DNA from: Chloroflexus sp. MS-G
GTDB taxonomy: Bacteria > Chloroflexota > Chloroflexia > Chloroflexales > Chloroflexaceae
Assembly (NCBI RefSeq): GCF_000735195.1
Contig: NZ_JPIM01000001.1
Span: 37,092 to 101,091 of the forward strand
Length of the DNA stretch: 64,000 bases
Direction of reading: 5' to 3'
Made by a program: the position numbers and the translations under genes. The notes beneath the pieces are model-generated. The model worked only from the letters and a program-made list of their open reading frames with translations. It searched no databases and was not told where the DNA came from. Of the stretch, positions 27,888-37,260 are shown piece after piece. Position 1 is the stretch's first letter. Every line of letters begins with the position of its first letter.

Positions 27888-28691
27888 TCAGAATGTTGAT
27901 CGTGTGCTGCGTAACCGACGTAGTTCCGCCTCCAATTCGCGCAGACGGGTTTCGATTTCGGCGCGGGCAGCGGCTTCACGGCGGACCCGTGCTAAAGCCT
28001 CTGTGATTTGTTGCATGACCGTTACGTATTCACCAAGTGCTACCACATGCTCGTCGTAGCAAAAAACATGGTCACCTTCGATCCCTGGCCACAGCCTGGC
28101 AACCTCCAGATATACCCTGCCTCGGTTATTGGTAGGTTGCAGTTGGTACCTACCGCTGAATAGCCGGTAATTGAGCAATTGTAACTGCCGCTGTCCCTGC
28201 CAACCCACATTATCTACAATCACGTACTGCGCCACCCCTGCTCGTGTGTAGTGCTCCACCTTCCGTTCCACATCGTTCTCGCGTGTCTCCGGCTCAACAA
28301 TCTCGATGAACAGAGTCGGTCGGACACCTTCCTCCGCCACATCGAAGGTGCTCCAATTGCGTTGCTCACGCAGACCGGAAATGACCATTACGTCTGATCC
28401 ATGCGATCGCAGATCGGGGATGTCCCACACCACCCGCACATTACTCAGCATAATGGCCTGGCCGTTTGGTTCGAGCTGTGCCCGCAACACGGCGGTAAGG
28501 TACAGGCGGTTAGTTGTGTGGCGATCACCATGCACGATGAAAATCTCTCACTTCCGGGTGCAACACGTCTTCGAGGGTAAGTGGGACTTGTTCGAGATCG
28601 TTCAGGTCGTCGGGTGTTGGTTGCGCACGAAGCGCCAGCCGTAGTGGAAGAGGTCGTCGGCTGGTGGTGGCGTGGTAGGAGGTTGAGTCAT
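27888..28691 (-). pseudogene. Uma2-family (PD-(D/E)xK) endonuclease, two compensating frameshifts
   Basis: The intact start, ATG 28691, has GGGAGGAAACC upstream and encodes MTQPPTTPPPADDLFHYGWR. One base is missing in a C run (GGG at 28612-28614 on the plus strand), and the frame reaches a TGA at 28602-28604. The continuation (LEQVPLTLEDVLHPE) is in another frame. A surplus T at 28540-28543 (AAAA on the plus strand) restores the original frame, which then runs open as 215 residues with LFIEIVEPETRENDVERKVEHYTRAGVAQYVIVD, the Uma2 catalytic block, and a C-terminal coiled coil. Either a young pseudogene or two sequence errors. Uma2 proteins are abundant in Chloroflexi and cyanobacteria, with unknown targets. 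Confidence 0.8.
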
Positions 28692-29233
28692 CTGGTTTCC
28701 TCCCTGGTAAGGTTGATGGGTGTAGTGGTATCGTAGCACAGCGGAGTGTGAGAAGAAGAGTGAGATTTGAGCGTGATGGACGTGGATATGCGCTCTTAGA
28801 GCCTATCCGAATCCCCGTCTCATGCTAATGTATGGGCGCAGTGCTCCAACGATTTCTGCTGCGACAGGAGAGGTCGGATAGGCGCTTCGTTACCATCGTC
28901 GGGGATACTTGCCGGGGCGAGGCGTCGCCTTGCCCCTTCTCGTGAATTGCATTGCACCCATCGCCGAGGTTCATCCGTCGTGATATAGTGGGATAGGCTC
29001 TTATAAGTCGAAGCCTTGTAAACCGCGTGGCGGCGGCGAGTATTGTGATTGCGAACCATAGTTACACTCCCGACGTGAATGTAGCAATGTGTCTGTTAAT
29101 CGTAGTAGAAGCCCAATTGAAACCCAATCGGTAGTCAGCTATGAGCAGGCTATAAGGCGAGTTTTAACCCGACCCTCTATTGTCAACATTGACATGTGGG
29201 TTCGCAAGCCTCTTGCGCGTCCGGCTATCGTTT
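28692..29233. other. Intergenic region with repeat element, no gene
   Basis: Between the Uma2 pseudogene start and the 3' end of the GH32 gene. The recognisable content is the second inverted-repeat element at 28795-29007. The rest shows nothing coding. Confidence 0.45.
28795..29007. repeat. Inverted-repeat intergenic element, copy 2 (enlarged)
   Basis: GAGCCTATCCG at 28799-28809 is matched by CGGATAGGCGC at 28875-28885 (one mismatch) and again by GGATAGGCTC at 28991-29000. Between the last two lies a hairpin close to GGGGCGAGGCG/CGCCTTGCCCC. The internal blocks ATGTATGGGCGCAG and CTGCGACAGG match copy 1 at 14721-14855. It appears to be the same element plus a second palindromic unit inserted at its right end. 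Confidence 0.55.
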
Positions 29234-30643
29234 TTACCAGATATCAGCCATTTGCCAGGCACGGAAGGAAAGTACGTCGAGCGGATCCGTTTCTGTCGCT
29301 ATCGCAATACCCAGGCTGTCAGGGTGAACAGGGTAGATACGGCTCGTAATTGAACGTCGATTGTTCGCAAAGACCTCAATAACCGAGGCATCGAGAAAGA
29401 TATGTAACGCCAGCGGTTCATCTTTTTTCAGCGCAAGGGGTGCGTGATGATCGTCACGCCAAACATCACTGGTCAGACTTGACCGACGTCGGTCAAGCGT
29501 CAGGGTTGCGGTCTGATAGTCGTAACGCAACACGGTTGCTTCACTGCCATCAGGGTTAGCCCGAAGCAAGATGCTACACGTTCCGCGTTGCGGTGGATGC
29601 AGCGTTAGCTCTATCTCAAGCTGTGCCCCTCGAATCGGCATCCAATGTAATTCATTTGGCATAACCCGGTGCGGAGGAACATGCACTTCACGTTGACGTA
29701 GTTGCTGAATTTCACTGGCAGGTAAGGTAACCACCTGACCGTCATCGGTGAACCGTACTTCGCGTGGTAGGGTCATAACACCGGCCCAACCTGCCTCTAG
29801 TATTGCTGCCTCACGACGTCCTTCCATCATCCAGCCAAACATGATCCGCCGACCGTCGCGAATGAGCATCGTTTGCGGAGCGTAGAAGTGGGTATCGCCG
29901 TAATCCAGTTTGTGAGTAGTATGTGGCGTGAATCGACCATACTGGTAATCACCAATCATTGTGATGGTGTAGTAAGGTCGCTGATCCCAGACAGAACAGA
30001 CCAACACCTGCCGATGACCAAGCGTGAAAAAGTCTGGACACTCCCAGAACAAACCCGTCCAGATTGGGTGAAACTGAGTTGCATCACCAATGAGCAAGGG
30101 TCCGCCATACTCCCAATGGCGTAAATCAGGTGAACGGTAGAGGAGAACAGTGCCACCCTGGTTGCGAATTCCAGAACCGATTAGCATGTGCCAGAGGCCG
30201 TGTTCGTACCAGACGGTATGGTCACGAAAACCGAGCAAATCCAGGTTCGGCGGTGGTGTGGAAATGATCGGTGTCGGCCACTTTTGCCAGGTCTGCAACC
30301 CATCATAGCTGACGGCTAAACAGGGTTTTTGCTCATCTGGAAGGCGAAATCCGGTGTAGATCAGTGTTGGTGTACCATGATCATCAACAGCACAACCCGA
30401 CCAGCACCCATCCGCGTCGGCTCCGCCCGGTGTTGGTGTAAGGGCAAGCGGTTGGTGCTGCCAATGCACCAAATCGTGACTGGTGGCGTGTCCCCAGTGA
30501 ATCTGGCGATGGTACGCTCCGGCAGGATTATATTGATAGAATAGATGAAAAGTATCTCCCCACTGGATTAACCCGTTTGGGTCATTCATCCAGTTTGCCG
30601 GTGGGAGAAAATGGTAGCGCGGACGTTGCGGATCTGCCGTCAT
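29234..30643 (-). CDS. Glycoside hydrolase family 32 (sucrose/fructan hydrolase)
   Basis: A 469-residue beta-fructosidase: a five-bladed propeller beginning HFLPPANWMNDPNGLIQW, in which the Asp of NDPNG is the nucleophile. GFRDHTVWY supplies the RD motif and WECPDFF the acid/base Glu, and a C-terminal beta-sandwich follows from about residue 330. There is no signal peptide, so it cleaves imported sucrose or short fructans in the cytoplasm. The start at 30643 is set by GAGAGG. It is the last gene of the LacI-ABC sugar operon; no fructokinase or glucokinase is present beside it. Confidence 0.93.
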   Translation of the reverse strand: MTADPQRPRYHFLPPANWMNDPNGLIQWGDTFHLFYQYNPAGAYHRQIHWGHATSHDLVHWQHQPLALTPTPGGADADGCWSGCAVDDHGTPTLIYTGFRLPDEQKPCLAVSYDGLQTWQKWPTPIISTPPPNLDLLGFRDHTVWYEHGLWHMLIGSGIRNQGGTVLLYRSPDLRHWEYGGPLLIGDATQFHPIWTGLFWECPDFFTLGHRQVLVCSVWDQRPYYTITMIGDYQYGRFTPHTTHKLDYGDTHFYAPQTMLIRDGRRIMFGWMMEGRREAAILEAGWAGVMTLPREVRFTDDGQVVTLPASEIQQLRQREVHVPPHRVMPNELHWMPIRGAQLEIELTLHPPQRGTCSILLRANPDGSEATVLRYDYQTATLTLDRRRSSLTSDVWRDDHHAPLALKKDEPLALHIFLDASVIEVFANNRRSITSRIYPVHPDSLGIAIATETDPLDVLSFRAWQMADIW

Positions 30644-30670
30644 AGAGATTCCTCTCATCGATGGATACGC

Positions 30671-31591
30671 CTAACCCTTCACCGATCCGGCCATCAGGCC
30701 GCGCACAAAGAAACGCTGAAGCGAGAAGAAGACAATCAGCGGCACGATCATTGAGATAAATGCCCCAGCAGTGAGTAAATGCCATTCCTGACCGAACTGA
30801 CCAAGTAAGCCTAACAGACGTTGAGTAACGACCTGTACTCGTGGTTCGGCGCCAAGAAAGACTAATGCCACCAGAAGATCATTCCATGTCCAGAGAAACT
30901 GGAAAATGGCAAAGCTAGCCAGGGCAGGTGTAGAGAGTGGAAGGATCAGGCGAGTGAAGATGGTAAAGTGAGTTGCGCCGTCGAGAAATGCTGACTCGAA
31001 AAGATCACGTGGAATGGTGCTGATATAATTGTAAAGGAGATAGACAGCTAATGGCAGACCGAAACCGGTGTGGGCCAGCCAGACACCGAGATACGTACCG
31101 CCGAGTTGGAGGGCTACGTAATCGCGCAGGATGGGGACGAGCGAGATCTGAAGGGGGACAACCAGCATGGCGACAACGAGAATAAACAGCGCTCGCCGAC
31201 CAGGAAAATCGATCCAGGCAAAACCATAGGCAGCAAACGCTGCAATCAAGATAGGGATAATCGTTGATGGTAATGCTACAGTCAGCGTATTGATGAGCGC
31301 TACATCCATGCCGACTCGGCTACTTCCGGTTGGTGACGATCGTCCAGGAATTGGTAAACCTAAAACAGTGCGATAGTTGTCGAGGGTAAAGCGTGCCTTA
31401 TCGGGATTGATGACTACTGTCCACCAGCCACTCGTCTTCACATCATCGGCCGGGCGGAACGAACTTACTAACAAGCCAACCGTTGGCGTGATCCAGAAGA
31501 GGGTGATGATGATCATCACAACATATACCATAAAAGTGCCAAACCGAAACCGTCGTCGCCGACGTGGTGTTGCCAGAGTCGTGGTCGTCAT
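30671..31591 (-). CDS. Sugar ABC transporter permease, MalG type
   Basis: A 306-residue inner-membrane permease with six spans. The EAA loop that docks the ATPase reads ESAFLDGATHFTIFTRLILPLSTPAL. It overlaps the upstream permease by 4 bp (ATGA), so the pair is made in equal amounts. With the binding protein it should import the GH32 substrate. Confidence 0.92.
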   Translation of the reverse strand: MTTTTLATPRRRRRFRFGTFMVYVVMIIITLFWITPTVGLLVSSFRPADDVKTSGWWTVVINPDKARFTLDNYRTVLGLPIPGRSSPTGSSRVGMDVALINTLTVALPSTIIPILIAAFAAYGFAWIDFPGRRALFILVVAMLVVPLQISLVPILRDYVALQLGGTYLGVWLAHTGFGLPLAVYLLYNYISTIPRDLFESAFLDGATHFTIFTRLILPLSTPALASFAIFQFLWTWNDLLVALVFLGAEPRVQVVTQRLLGLLGQFGQEWHLLTAGAFISMIVPLIVFFSLQRFFVRGLMAGSVKG

Positions 31592-32724
31592 CGGAAGGCC
31601 TCCGTCTGCTTACCAAACTGCCGCAGGTTGTAATACATCACCGGCAACACTGCGAGCAGCAAAATGATTGCAATTGCTGCTGCACGACCATTATGGACCT
31701 GACGGAACAGTTGTACGAATTGCACGTTGGCAATGACCTGAGTGCCGAAATTGCCTCCGGTCATCGACTGCACAATATCAAAGATCTTCAGGGTGAAGAG
31801 AATAATCGTTGTCGTCACCGTAATCAGTGTTCCCTGGATCGATGGCAAGATAATGTTACGAAAAATCTGGAACTCGTTTGCACCATCGATCCGTCCTGCT
31901 TCCAGCAAATCCGAAGGGATACCTTTGATCGCAGCAGAGATAATAACCATTGAATAGCCGGTCTGTAACCAGACCATAATGATGACCAGAAAGAGGTTGT
32001 TCCAGGGCTGTAAGAGCAGCCATCCTTGTGACTCAAAACCTAATGCGGTAATGATACCATTGAGTAATCCGATCTGGGTCGATCCAGTTGGACGATATTC
32101 GTAGATAAATTTCCAGATCACCGATGCCCCAACTCCGGAAATGACCATCGGCATAAAGATCAGCGCTTTGCAGATCGTCTCAAAGACTGGATGTGTCCTA
32201 TCAACGAGGACGGCTATCAGGAGGCCAAAGCCGACACTCATGCCGGTGCCAAAGATCATCCAGAAGATGAAGTTATTACGATACGATTGCAACATCTCCT
32301 GGCTTGTAAAGGCATAAATATAGTTGTCGAGCCCGACAAAATTGATTCCACGTGCATCGTACAGGCTGGCGATAAACGACCGAATTGTCGGTAATACTAG
32401 ATACCAGGTCAGAATAGCCAGTGCCGGCCCAACAAAAACAAAGGGGATTAGACGTCTGCGCCAGGCCGGTGAAAGTTGTTCGATCAGGTAGTTCGAGAGG
32501 GTGAAGAGCGCTAATACGCCACCAACACCCCACAGAATAGCGATGATGGCTGTCATCCACTGGGGGATTTGGGTGTCGCGCAGGAAGATAAAGACCTGGT
32601 ACAAGACAATGAATGTAACTGCTGGTACAAAGAGCGAAACCAACAGACGACCAAACGTGGTTGAGAGAAAGACGCCAATGCCGCCTATCTCTGGCAACCG
32701 GTCTATTTCGCGATTGGGTCGCAT
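31588..32724 (-). CDS. Sugar ABC transporter permease, MalF type
   Basis: 378 residues, with two extra N-terminal spans before the usual six, as in MalF-like subunits. The EAA loop is LEAGRIDGANEFQIFRNIILPSIQG. AAAGGAGG precedes the ATG at 32724. The ATPase subunit is not encoded in the window and is probably a shared MsmK/MalK-type protein elsewhere. Confidence 0.92.
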   Translation of the reverse strand: MRPNREIDRLPEIGGIGVFLSTTFGRLLVSLFVPAVTFIVLYQVFIFLRDTQIPQWMTAIIAILWGVGGVLALFTLSNYLIEQLSPAWRRRLIPFVFVGPALAILTWYLVLPTIRSFIASLYDARGINFVGLDNYIYAFTSQEMLQSYRNNFIFWMIFGTGMSVGFGLLIAVLVDRTHPVFETICKALIFMPMVISGVGASVIWKFIYEYRPTGSTQIGLLNGIITALGFESQGWLLLQPWNNLFLVIIMVWLQTGYSMVIISAAIKGIPSDLLEAGRIDGANEFQIFRNIILPSIQGTLITVTTTIILFTLKIFDIVQSMTGGNFGTQVIANVQFVQLFRQVHNGRAAAIAIILLLAVLPVMYYNLRQFGKQTEAFR

Positions 32725-32778
32725 GAAAAGTCCTCCTTTGCGTGGTCATGTCACCGCGCTACACATCAATACCGGAGG

Positions 32779-32805
32779 GAAATGGCGGGTAATTGCTACC
32801 CGCCA
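32779..32805 (-). promoter_or_regulatory. Intercistronic stem-loop between binding protein and permease genes
   Basis: AATGGCGGGTA (32779-32789) and TACCCGCCATT (32795-32805) form a perfect 11-bp stem with a 5-nt loop. There is no T run after it on the minus strand. It lies just after the binding-protein stop, the usual place for stems that protect the upstream mRNA and keep binding protein in excess over permeases. Confidence 0.6.
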
Positions 32806-32823
32806 TTGTGTAATGGAAGATGG

Positions 32824-34149
32824 CTACTGGTTGCGTGCTGCATCAATCTCGGCTAAAACCGTGTCGAGATCACGGTTGCCACTGGCCCAATCAGTCACAC
32901 CTTTCCAGAAGGCAGCGTTCACTGCTGCAGGCATAGCATCTGAGGCATCGAAGCGGGCAGCCTGCGCAGCAAGAATTGCTTCCGCAACCTGACGCTCAAT
33001 CGCGGTTGGGTAGAGGCTCAGATTCTGATCTTTGTGAGGGAAGACTCCACCACCGAGCTTGATCCAGGGGTCTGCTGCAGCGCCGGTAGCCATAAACTCC
33101 AGGAATTTACGAACTTCTGGGCGGTCACGACCCTTCAATACAACGAAGACATCACCACCTACTTCGAGCGCCGGAGTGACGTTTGGGTCAATCGGTGGCA
33201 TCACGAATAACCCGACTTTGTTGTCAAGATCGGCCTTCACCGAATCCTGGAAGAAGTTGGTCACAAAGCTCCCTTGCAAATGTAGCCAGCAGTTCGGTGG
33301 TTCAGTGAAGAGGAAAGTCGCAGCATCACCGAAATTGGTCAGGACAATCGATTGACGACCACCATAGACGTTGCCATCGGTGAACCAGGTTTCACCCAGG
33401 ATTTCAAAGGCACGCTTGACTTCCGGCGAGCTGAAGGGCAGTTCACCAGAAATCCAGCGATCGTAGGCCGCGGTGGTCTGGGTGCGTAGCATAATATTTT
33501 CAATCCAGTCGGTACCTTTCCAGCCGGTTGCGGCACCTGACTCAATCCCTTCGCACCATGGCGTATGACCGTTCGCTTTCATCTTCTCGGTCAACGCTTT
33601 TAATTCATCCCAGGTTTTTGGTACCGTATAACCGGCAGCTTCAAAAGCCGGTTTGTTGTACCAGATGAATCCTTTCGCATTCACGCGATGGAAAACGCCG
33701 TAGGGTGTGCCACCAAAGGTTGCCAATTCCTTCCAGAATGGTGCGTAGTTCTTATCAATCTGAGCGATTATCTCTGGCCAGAGTGGAACCAGGTTGCCCT
33801 CGGCGGCCAGACGGGCTGCACCACCAGGTTGGGGGAAACCGGCGATGTCTGGTGGATCGCCGGCCTGTACGCGCACAACAATTTGGGTATCGAAGTCATT
33901 GACACCGGTATATACCACATCGATATCGGGGTTTGCTGCCTCAAAGACTTTGATAACCTCTTCAAAGGCATCAGCTTCACCACCACCGAATGCACCGAGA
34001 ATGGTAACGCGCTTTTTTTCACTACCAGTAGTCTGATTCGTGCTACCGCTGCCGGTTGGCTGTGTGGTTGTGCCTCCACCACAAGCAGTCAGGATAAGGC
34101 TAACCAAAACCATCAAAGCGATCAAAAGACTCAAGCGTGAACGGGACAT
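32824..34149 (-). CDS. Sugar ABC transporter substrate-binding lipoprotein
   Basis: A 441-residue family 1 extracellular binding protein. The signal ends in LILTACGGG (lipobox LTAC), followed by a Gly/Thr/Ser-rich linker and a two-lobed domain beginning RVTILGAFGGGEADAFEEVIKVFEAANPDI. The start at ATG 34149 is chosen for GAAGGAG upstream; an upstream in-frame extension is not plausible. As first structural gene after lacI it sets the specificity of the importer, most likely sucrose or a fructo-oligosaccharide given the GH32 gene. Confidence 0.92.
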   Translation of the reverse strand: MSRSRLSLLIALMVLVSLILTACGGGTTTQPTGSGSTNQTTGSEKKRVTILGAFGGGEADAFEEVIKVFEAANPDIDVVYTGVNDFDTQIVVRVQAGDPPDIAGFPQPGGAARLAAEGNLVPLWPEIIAQIDKNYAPFWKELATFGGTPYGVFHRVNAKGFIWYNKPAFEAAGYTVPKTWDELKALTEKMKANGHTPWCEGIESGAATGWKGTDWIENIMLRTQTTAAYDRWISGELPFSSPEVKRAFEILGETWFTDGNVYGGRQSIVLTNFGDAATFLFTEPPNCWLHLQGSFVTNFFQDSVKADLDNKVGLFVMPPIDPNVTPALEVGGDVFVVLKGRDRPEVRKFLEFMATGAAADPWIKLGGGVFPHKDQNLSLYPTAIERQVAEAILAAQAARFDASDAMPAAVNAAFWKGVTDWASGNRDLDTVLAEIDAARNQ

Positions 34150-34267
34150 GGTGTCTTCTCCTTCCATTAGATAGTAGTCGGCTTTGACCATCGTCTTACA
34201 AGTGATTGTTGCAGAAGTGCCTCCTTTCATCGTGGAGTTGCCAGAAATGTCGGGCAACAAACCGCAG

Positions 34268-35299
34268 TTATATCGAAGCCCGTTCGATCAATGGGCAGGG
34301 GATGTAATGCTGAATCGGCGGGAGGCTTTCGCCTGCCGGGAGAGATTGGAGTAATTCGACGGCCCGTCGTCCCATCTCGTAGTGTGGTAGTGCGACGGTA
34401 GTCAACGGTGGGTAGAGCTGAGCCGCGATCAGCTCGAGATTGTCGAAACCAACAACGGCTACGTCTTGCGGAATACGTAATCCCATCCGTTTAATGGCAT
34501 CGTAAGCGCCCATTGCCATTTTGTCGTTGAAACAGAAGATCGCGGTTGGGCGTTCGGTATATTCGAGTAACTCACGGGTAACGGTAAAGGCATCTCGTAC
34601 ATTAGAATGACAGCTTCGCACCAGTGTTGGATCGACAGGCAAGCCATAGTCGGCAAGTGCACGCCGATACCCCTCTAGACGACCGAAAAGGGCTGGCATC
34701 GGAATGATTTCGTTAATGAAGGCGATACGGCGATGACCGCGCCGGATCAACGCTTCCGTTGCGGTGTATCCTCCCTGCACTTCGTCGGGAATGATTGCCG
34801 GTAAAGAGCGGTCGGCAACGAAACAATTCACCAATACCGTCGATACGAGCTTCAGGTCGGCTGGCGGTGTCACTTCGTGGTGATACATCGTTGCGTAAAT
34901 CAAGCCCTCAACCCGTCGTTCAAGCATAAATTGAAGGGCTGTTTGTTCAATGTCACTACGGCCGCTGGTGTTAACGACCAACAACATCTGTCGATTGGCC
35001 CATGCTGCTTCTTGCGCACCTAGGATCATGCGTACAGCGTATGGAGAGGTAACAACTTCGTCAGATATTAACCCTAATGTCTGCGAATGGCGGGTGCGCA
35101 GACTGCGGGCCATAGCGTTGGGTCGCCAGCCGAGCGCGTGAATCGCCGCCCAGACCCGGTCGCGCGTCTCCTGACTGATTGCTACGCTTGTGACATTATT
35201 GACCACAAACGATACTGTTGTTTGCGAAACACCAGCCAGTCGCGCAACGTCGTGCATTGACGGCGGGCGATTACGTTTTGGATGAGGTTGGTCGCTCAT
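34268..35299 (-). CDS. LacI-family transcriptional regulator
   Basis: 343 residues. The N-terminal helix-turn-helix and hinge are clear: SMHDVARLAGVSQTTVSFVVNN, then RDRVWAAIHALGWRPNAMARSL. The sugar-binding core contains GLIYATMYHHE, VVGFDNLEL and PLTTVALPHYEMGRRAVELL. It heads the operon in the same direction as the transporter and GH32 genes, so it probably represses them and itself until the sugar is present. Confidence 0.93.
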   Translation of the reverse strand: MSDQPHPKRNRPPSMHDVARLAGVSQTTVSFVVNNVTSVAISQETRDRVWAAIHALGWRPNAMARSLRTRHSQTLGLISDEVVTSPYAVRMILGAQEAAWANRQMLLVVNTSGRSDIEQTALQFMLERRVEGLIYATMYHHEVTPPADLKLVSTVLVNCFVADRSLPAIIPDEVQGGYTATEALIRRGHRRIAFINEIIPMPALFGRLEGYRRALADYGLPVDPTLVRSCHSNVRDAFTVTRELLEYTERPTAIFCFNDKMAMGAYDAIKRMGLRIPQDVAVVGFDNLELIAAQLYPPLTTVALPHYEMGRRAVELLQSLPAGESLPPIQHYIPCPLIERASI

Positions 35300-35942
35300 T
35301 GACCGTATCTGTAACTAAAAGGAATTACTAATTGGTTTTAACAGTAGCATGAGTTTAAGCGTTTGTCAAGGGTATGTAAAAGAGAGGTGGTGCTTTTCTA
35401 CGTTCTTCCTCTGTCCAGTAGAGGCGATGGCCAAACGTGAAAAGATGTGTGAGCGCGAAAGGGGCTTTCCAATCTGTCCGCAGCGTGTGCGGATGCGTGT
35501 AGCTTCTCACTCCGACGACGGTGTACGGAGACCCTCGTTGCCTCGTCGTTCATACCTGTTACCGAATCAGCAGGGGTGGCTTCCCAACATGCCTCAAGCT
35601 CCTCTTCCTCACTCTTTGTAGCAAAGGAAAGAAGGGAGGCCGCAGTGTCACGTTCCGGAGAACGGTCACTGAGGACGTTGCAAACCGCTATCTAGCATGC
35701 GTTGCATGCATCGCGGGTGATCAGGAGTATGTTTCAGACACACCCTGAATGCTCTGAGTCCAATCAAAAAACCAGATTTCAAATCAGGCTCGTTTCGGGT
35801 GCAGAAAACTATTGCGGAGGCACAGTTCGCAAACCGCACCGACACCATCGTCGGATAGCGGTTTGTCGTATGGTTACCGGAGCCAACCTGATGCTGCGGA
35901 TCAGCACGGCGAGCGCGAACGATGGAGGTTTCTGATGATGCC
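35300..35942. other. Intergenic region, mostly featureless
   Basis: Apart from the operon promoter at 35341-35369, no gene is recognised. A short stretch near 35755-35800 weakly resembles the ends of the direct-repeat-bounded element at 46528-46844. Confidence 0.35.
35341..35369 (-). promoter_or_regulatory. Promoter of the LacI-ABC-GH32 operon
   Basis: On the minus strand TTGACA (35364-35369), a 17-bp spacer and TACTGT (35341-35346), 42 bp before the lacI start. A perfect AATTA-C-TAATT palindrome lies between the -10 and the gene and could be part of an operator. Confidence 0.65.
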
Positions 35943-36998
35943 TCACTCGTCATCAAGCGGTACGTTATACTGTTGAGCAATCTCGCGTAAAGTATGGGTT
36001 AAACGTTCGAGTTGACGTAACAGCAATCGTATTTTGAAGGCAGCCCCTTCATCACGTTCGATCCACTTAAGGAGATCGCCGTCGTGTACGGCCCGTGCCA
36101 ATCGATCACTTTCATCAACCATCTGGTCGAGTGAGCGAATGCGGAAGACACGCGCCTTGTTTTTCGGCTGGTTCTCAATCGTCTCTTCGTCGACCGTCAG
36201 GTATGCGCCGGCGTCGGTGTCCGTCTCATCTTGCCAGCTATCGTCGTGATCAGGAAGTTCGACCGTGATCGCTGGTGTATGGTGTAACGGGCCGCCACTA
36301 CTAGTCGTGGGTGTTGCTTTGGTGCGTAGTTCCTCACCCTGCTCGAGCGCCTGCAACGCCACTTCGAGGGTCAGGTTGGGGTTGGCCGCAAAGTAGGTGG
36401 TCAGCCGACTTAATTCGGCGGCTGACATACCCTCTTCAACAGCGAATCGAGCCAGATCGATCTGCGTTTTCGGGTTAGTGATGCGGCGCAGATGTTGGGC
36501 CTGAGTGACATTTAGCTCGCCACGGCGAATCATCTGCTGGACCTCTTCAGGCAGCTCTAGTAGGCCAAGGTAGCGCCGAATCGTGCGTGCTCCGAGACCA
36601 ACTGCCTGACCAACAGCTTCATCAAGTTCGCTGTCAGGTAATTTGCCACGGGTGGCTATAATATGTTCGCGCAAACGTGCGAATGCCCGCGCCTGTTCGA
36701 TGTCGTTGAGGTCCTGGCGTTGGACGTTTTCAATAAGTTGACGTAACAATAGATCGGGGTCGTCATTATCAAGCACGATGCACGGGACTTTACTTAATCC
36801 GAGTTGAATGGCGGCAGCCCGCCGACGTCCGCCGTAGACGACGCGATAGCGCCCATTGCCAACTGGGGTCACGCCAATAGGTTGAAGCAGGCCGTACTCG
36901 GCAATAGTGGCTGCTAATCCGGCTATGTCACCCGGTTCTTCACGGACACCGGTTGGGTCAATCTCTAATTGACGCGGATCGAGGTAGAGTAACTGCAT
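35943..36998 (-). CDS. ParB/Spo0J-like DNA-binding protein (no adjacent ParA)
   Basis: 351 residues. The N-terminal ParB nuclease-like (CTPase) fold has GLLQPIGVTPVGNGRYRVVYGGRRRAAAIQLG and the following ENVQRQDLNDIEQARAFARL block. A central helix-turn-helix (SELDEAVGQAVGLGARTIRRYLGLLELPEEVQQMIRRGELNVTQAQHLRRI split over residues about 115-165) precedes an acidic middle and a C-terminal helix. The start at 36998 follows GAGGGAG. No parA or parS (TGTTTCACGTGAAACA-like) site is seen, so it may be a Noc-like or regulatory ParB homologue rather than the segregation protein. Confidence 0.85.
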   Translation of the reverse strand: MQLLYLDPRQLEIDPTGVREEPGDIAGLAATIAEYGLLQPIGVTPVGNGRYRVVYGGRRRAAAIQLGLSKVPCIVLDNDDPDLLLRQLIENVQRQDLNDIEQARAFARLREHIIATRGKLPDSELDEAVGQAVGLGARTIRRYLGLLELPEEVQQMIRRGELNVTQAQHLRRITNPKTQIDLARFAVEEGMSAAELSRLTTYFAANPNLTLEVALQALEQGEELRTKATPTTSSGGPLHHTPAITVELPDHDDSWQDETDTDAGAYLTVDEETIENQPKNKARVFRIRSLDQMVDESDRLARAVHDGDLLKWIERDEGAAFKIRLLLRQLERLTHTLREIAQQYNVPLDDE

Positions 36999-37026
36999 CT
37001 CGGCATTCTCCCTCTGACAAGGCAAC

Positions 37027-37044
37027 GACCGGTCGCGACCGGTC
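37027..37044. promoter_or_regulatory. 18-bp perfect palindrome in the ParB-like gene leader
   Basis: GACCGGTCGCGACCGGTC reads the same on both strands. It sits 28 bp before the start of the ParB-like gene and downstream of its predicted -10 (TACAAT on the minus strand, 37064-37069, with TGG at 37070-37072). The position fits an operator for negative control, possibly by the ParB-like protein itself. Confidence 0.5.
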
Positions 37045-37260
37045 ATTGATTAGTATCCGAACAATTGTACCAAGTATATCAGGATTGTGCGTTCCTGGCA
37101 ACTGTTGTTCTCAGCGCGTCTGCTGAGTGATCTCTTGTCACAGTAGGTTTCAGCAGATCCTCTTCCGTCGTATCGCTCCGATTGCTATCGCGGTGCCAAA
37201 TAGATGGCTGATGACGTACCATGTTCCTGTCAGTGTCAGCTCTAGCAAACGAGGTCTCCT

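Noticed and set aside
35943..36998. Calling the ParB-like protein the chromosome segregation ParB
   Set aside because: No parA neighbour and no parS-like site are seen; several ParB relatives have other roles.
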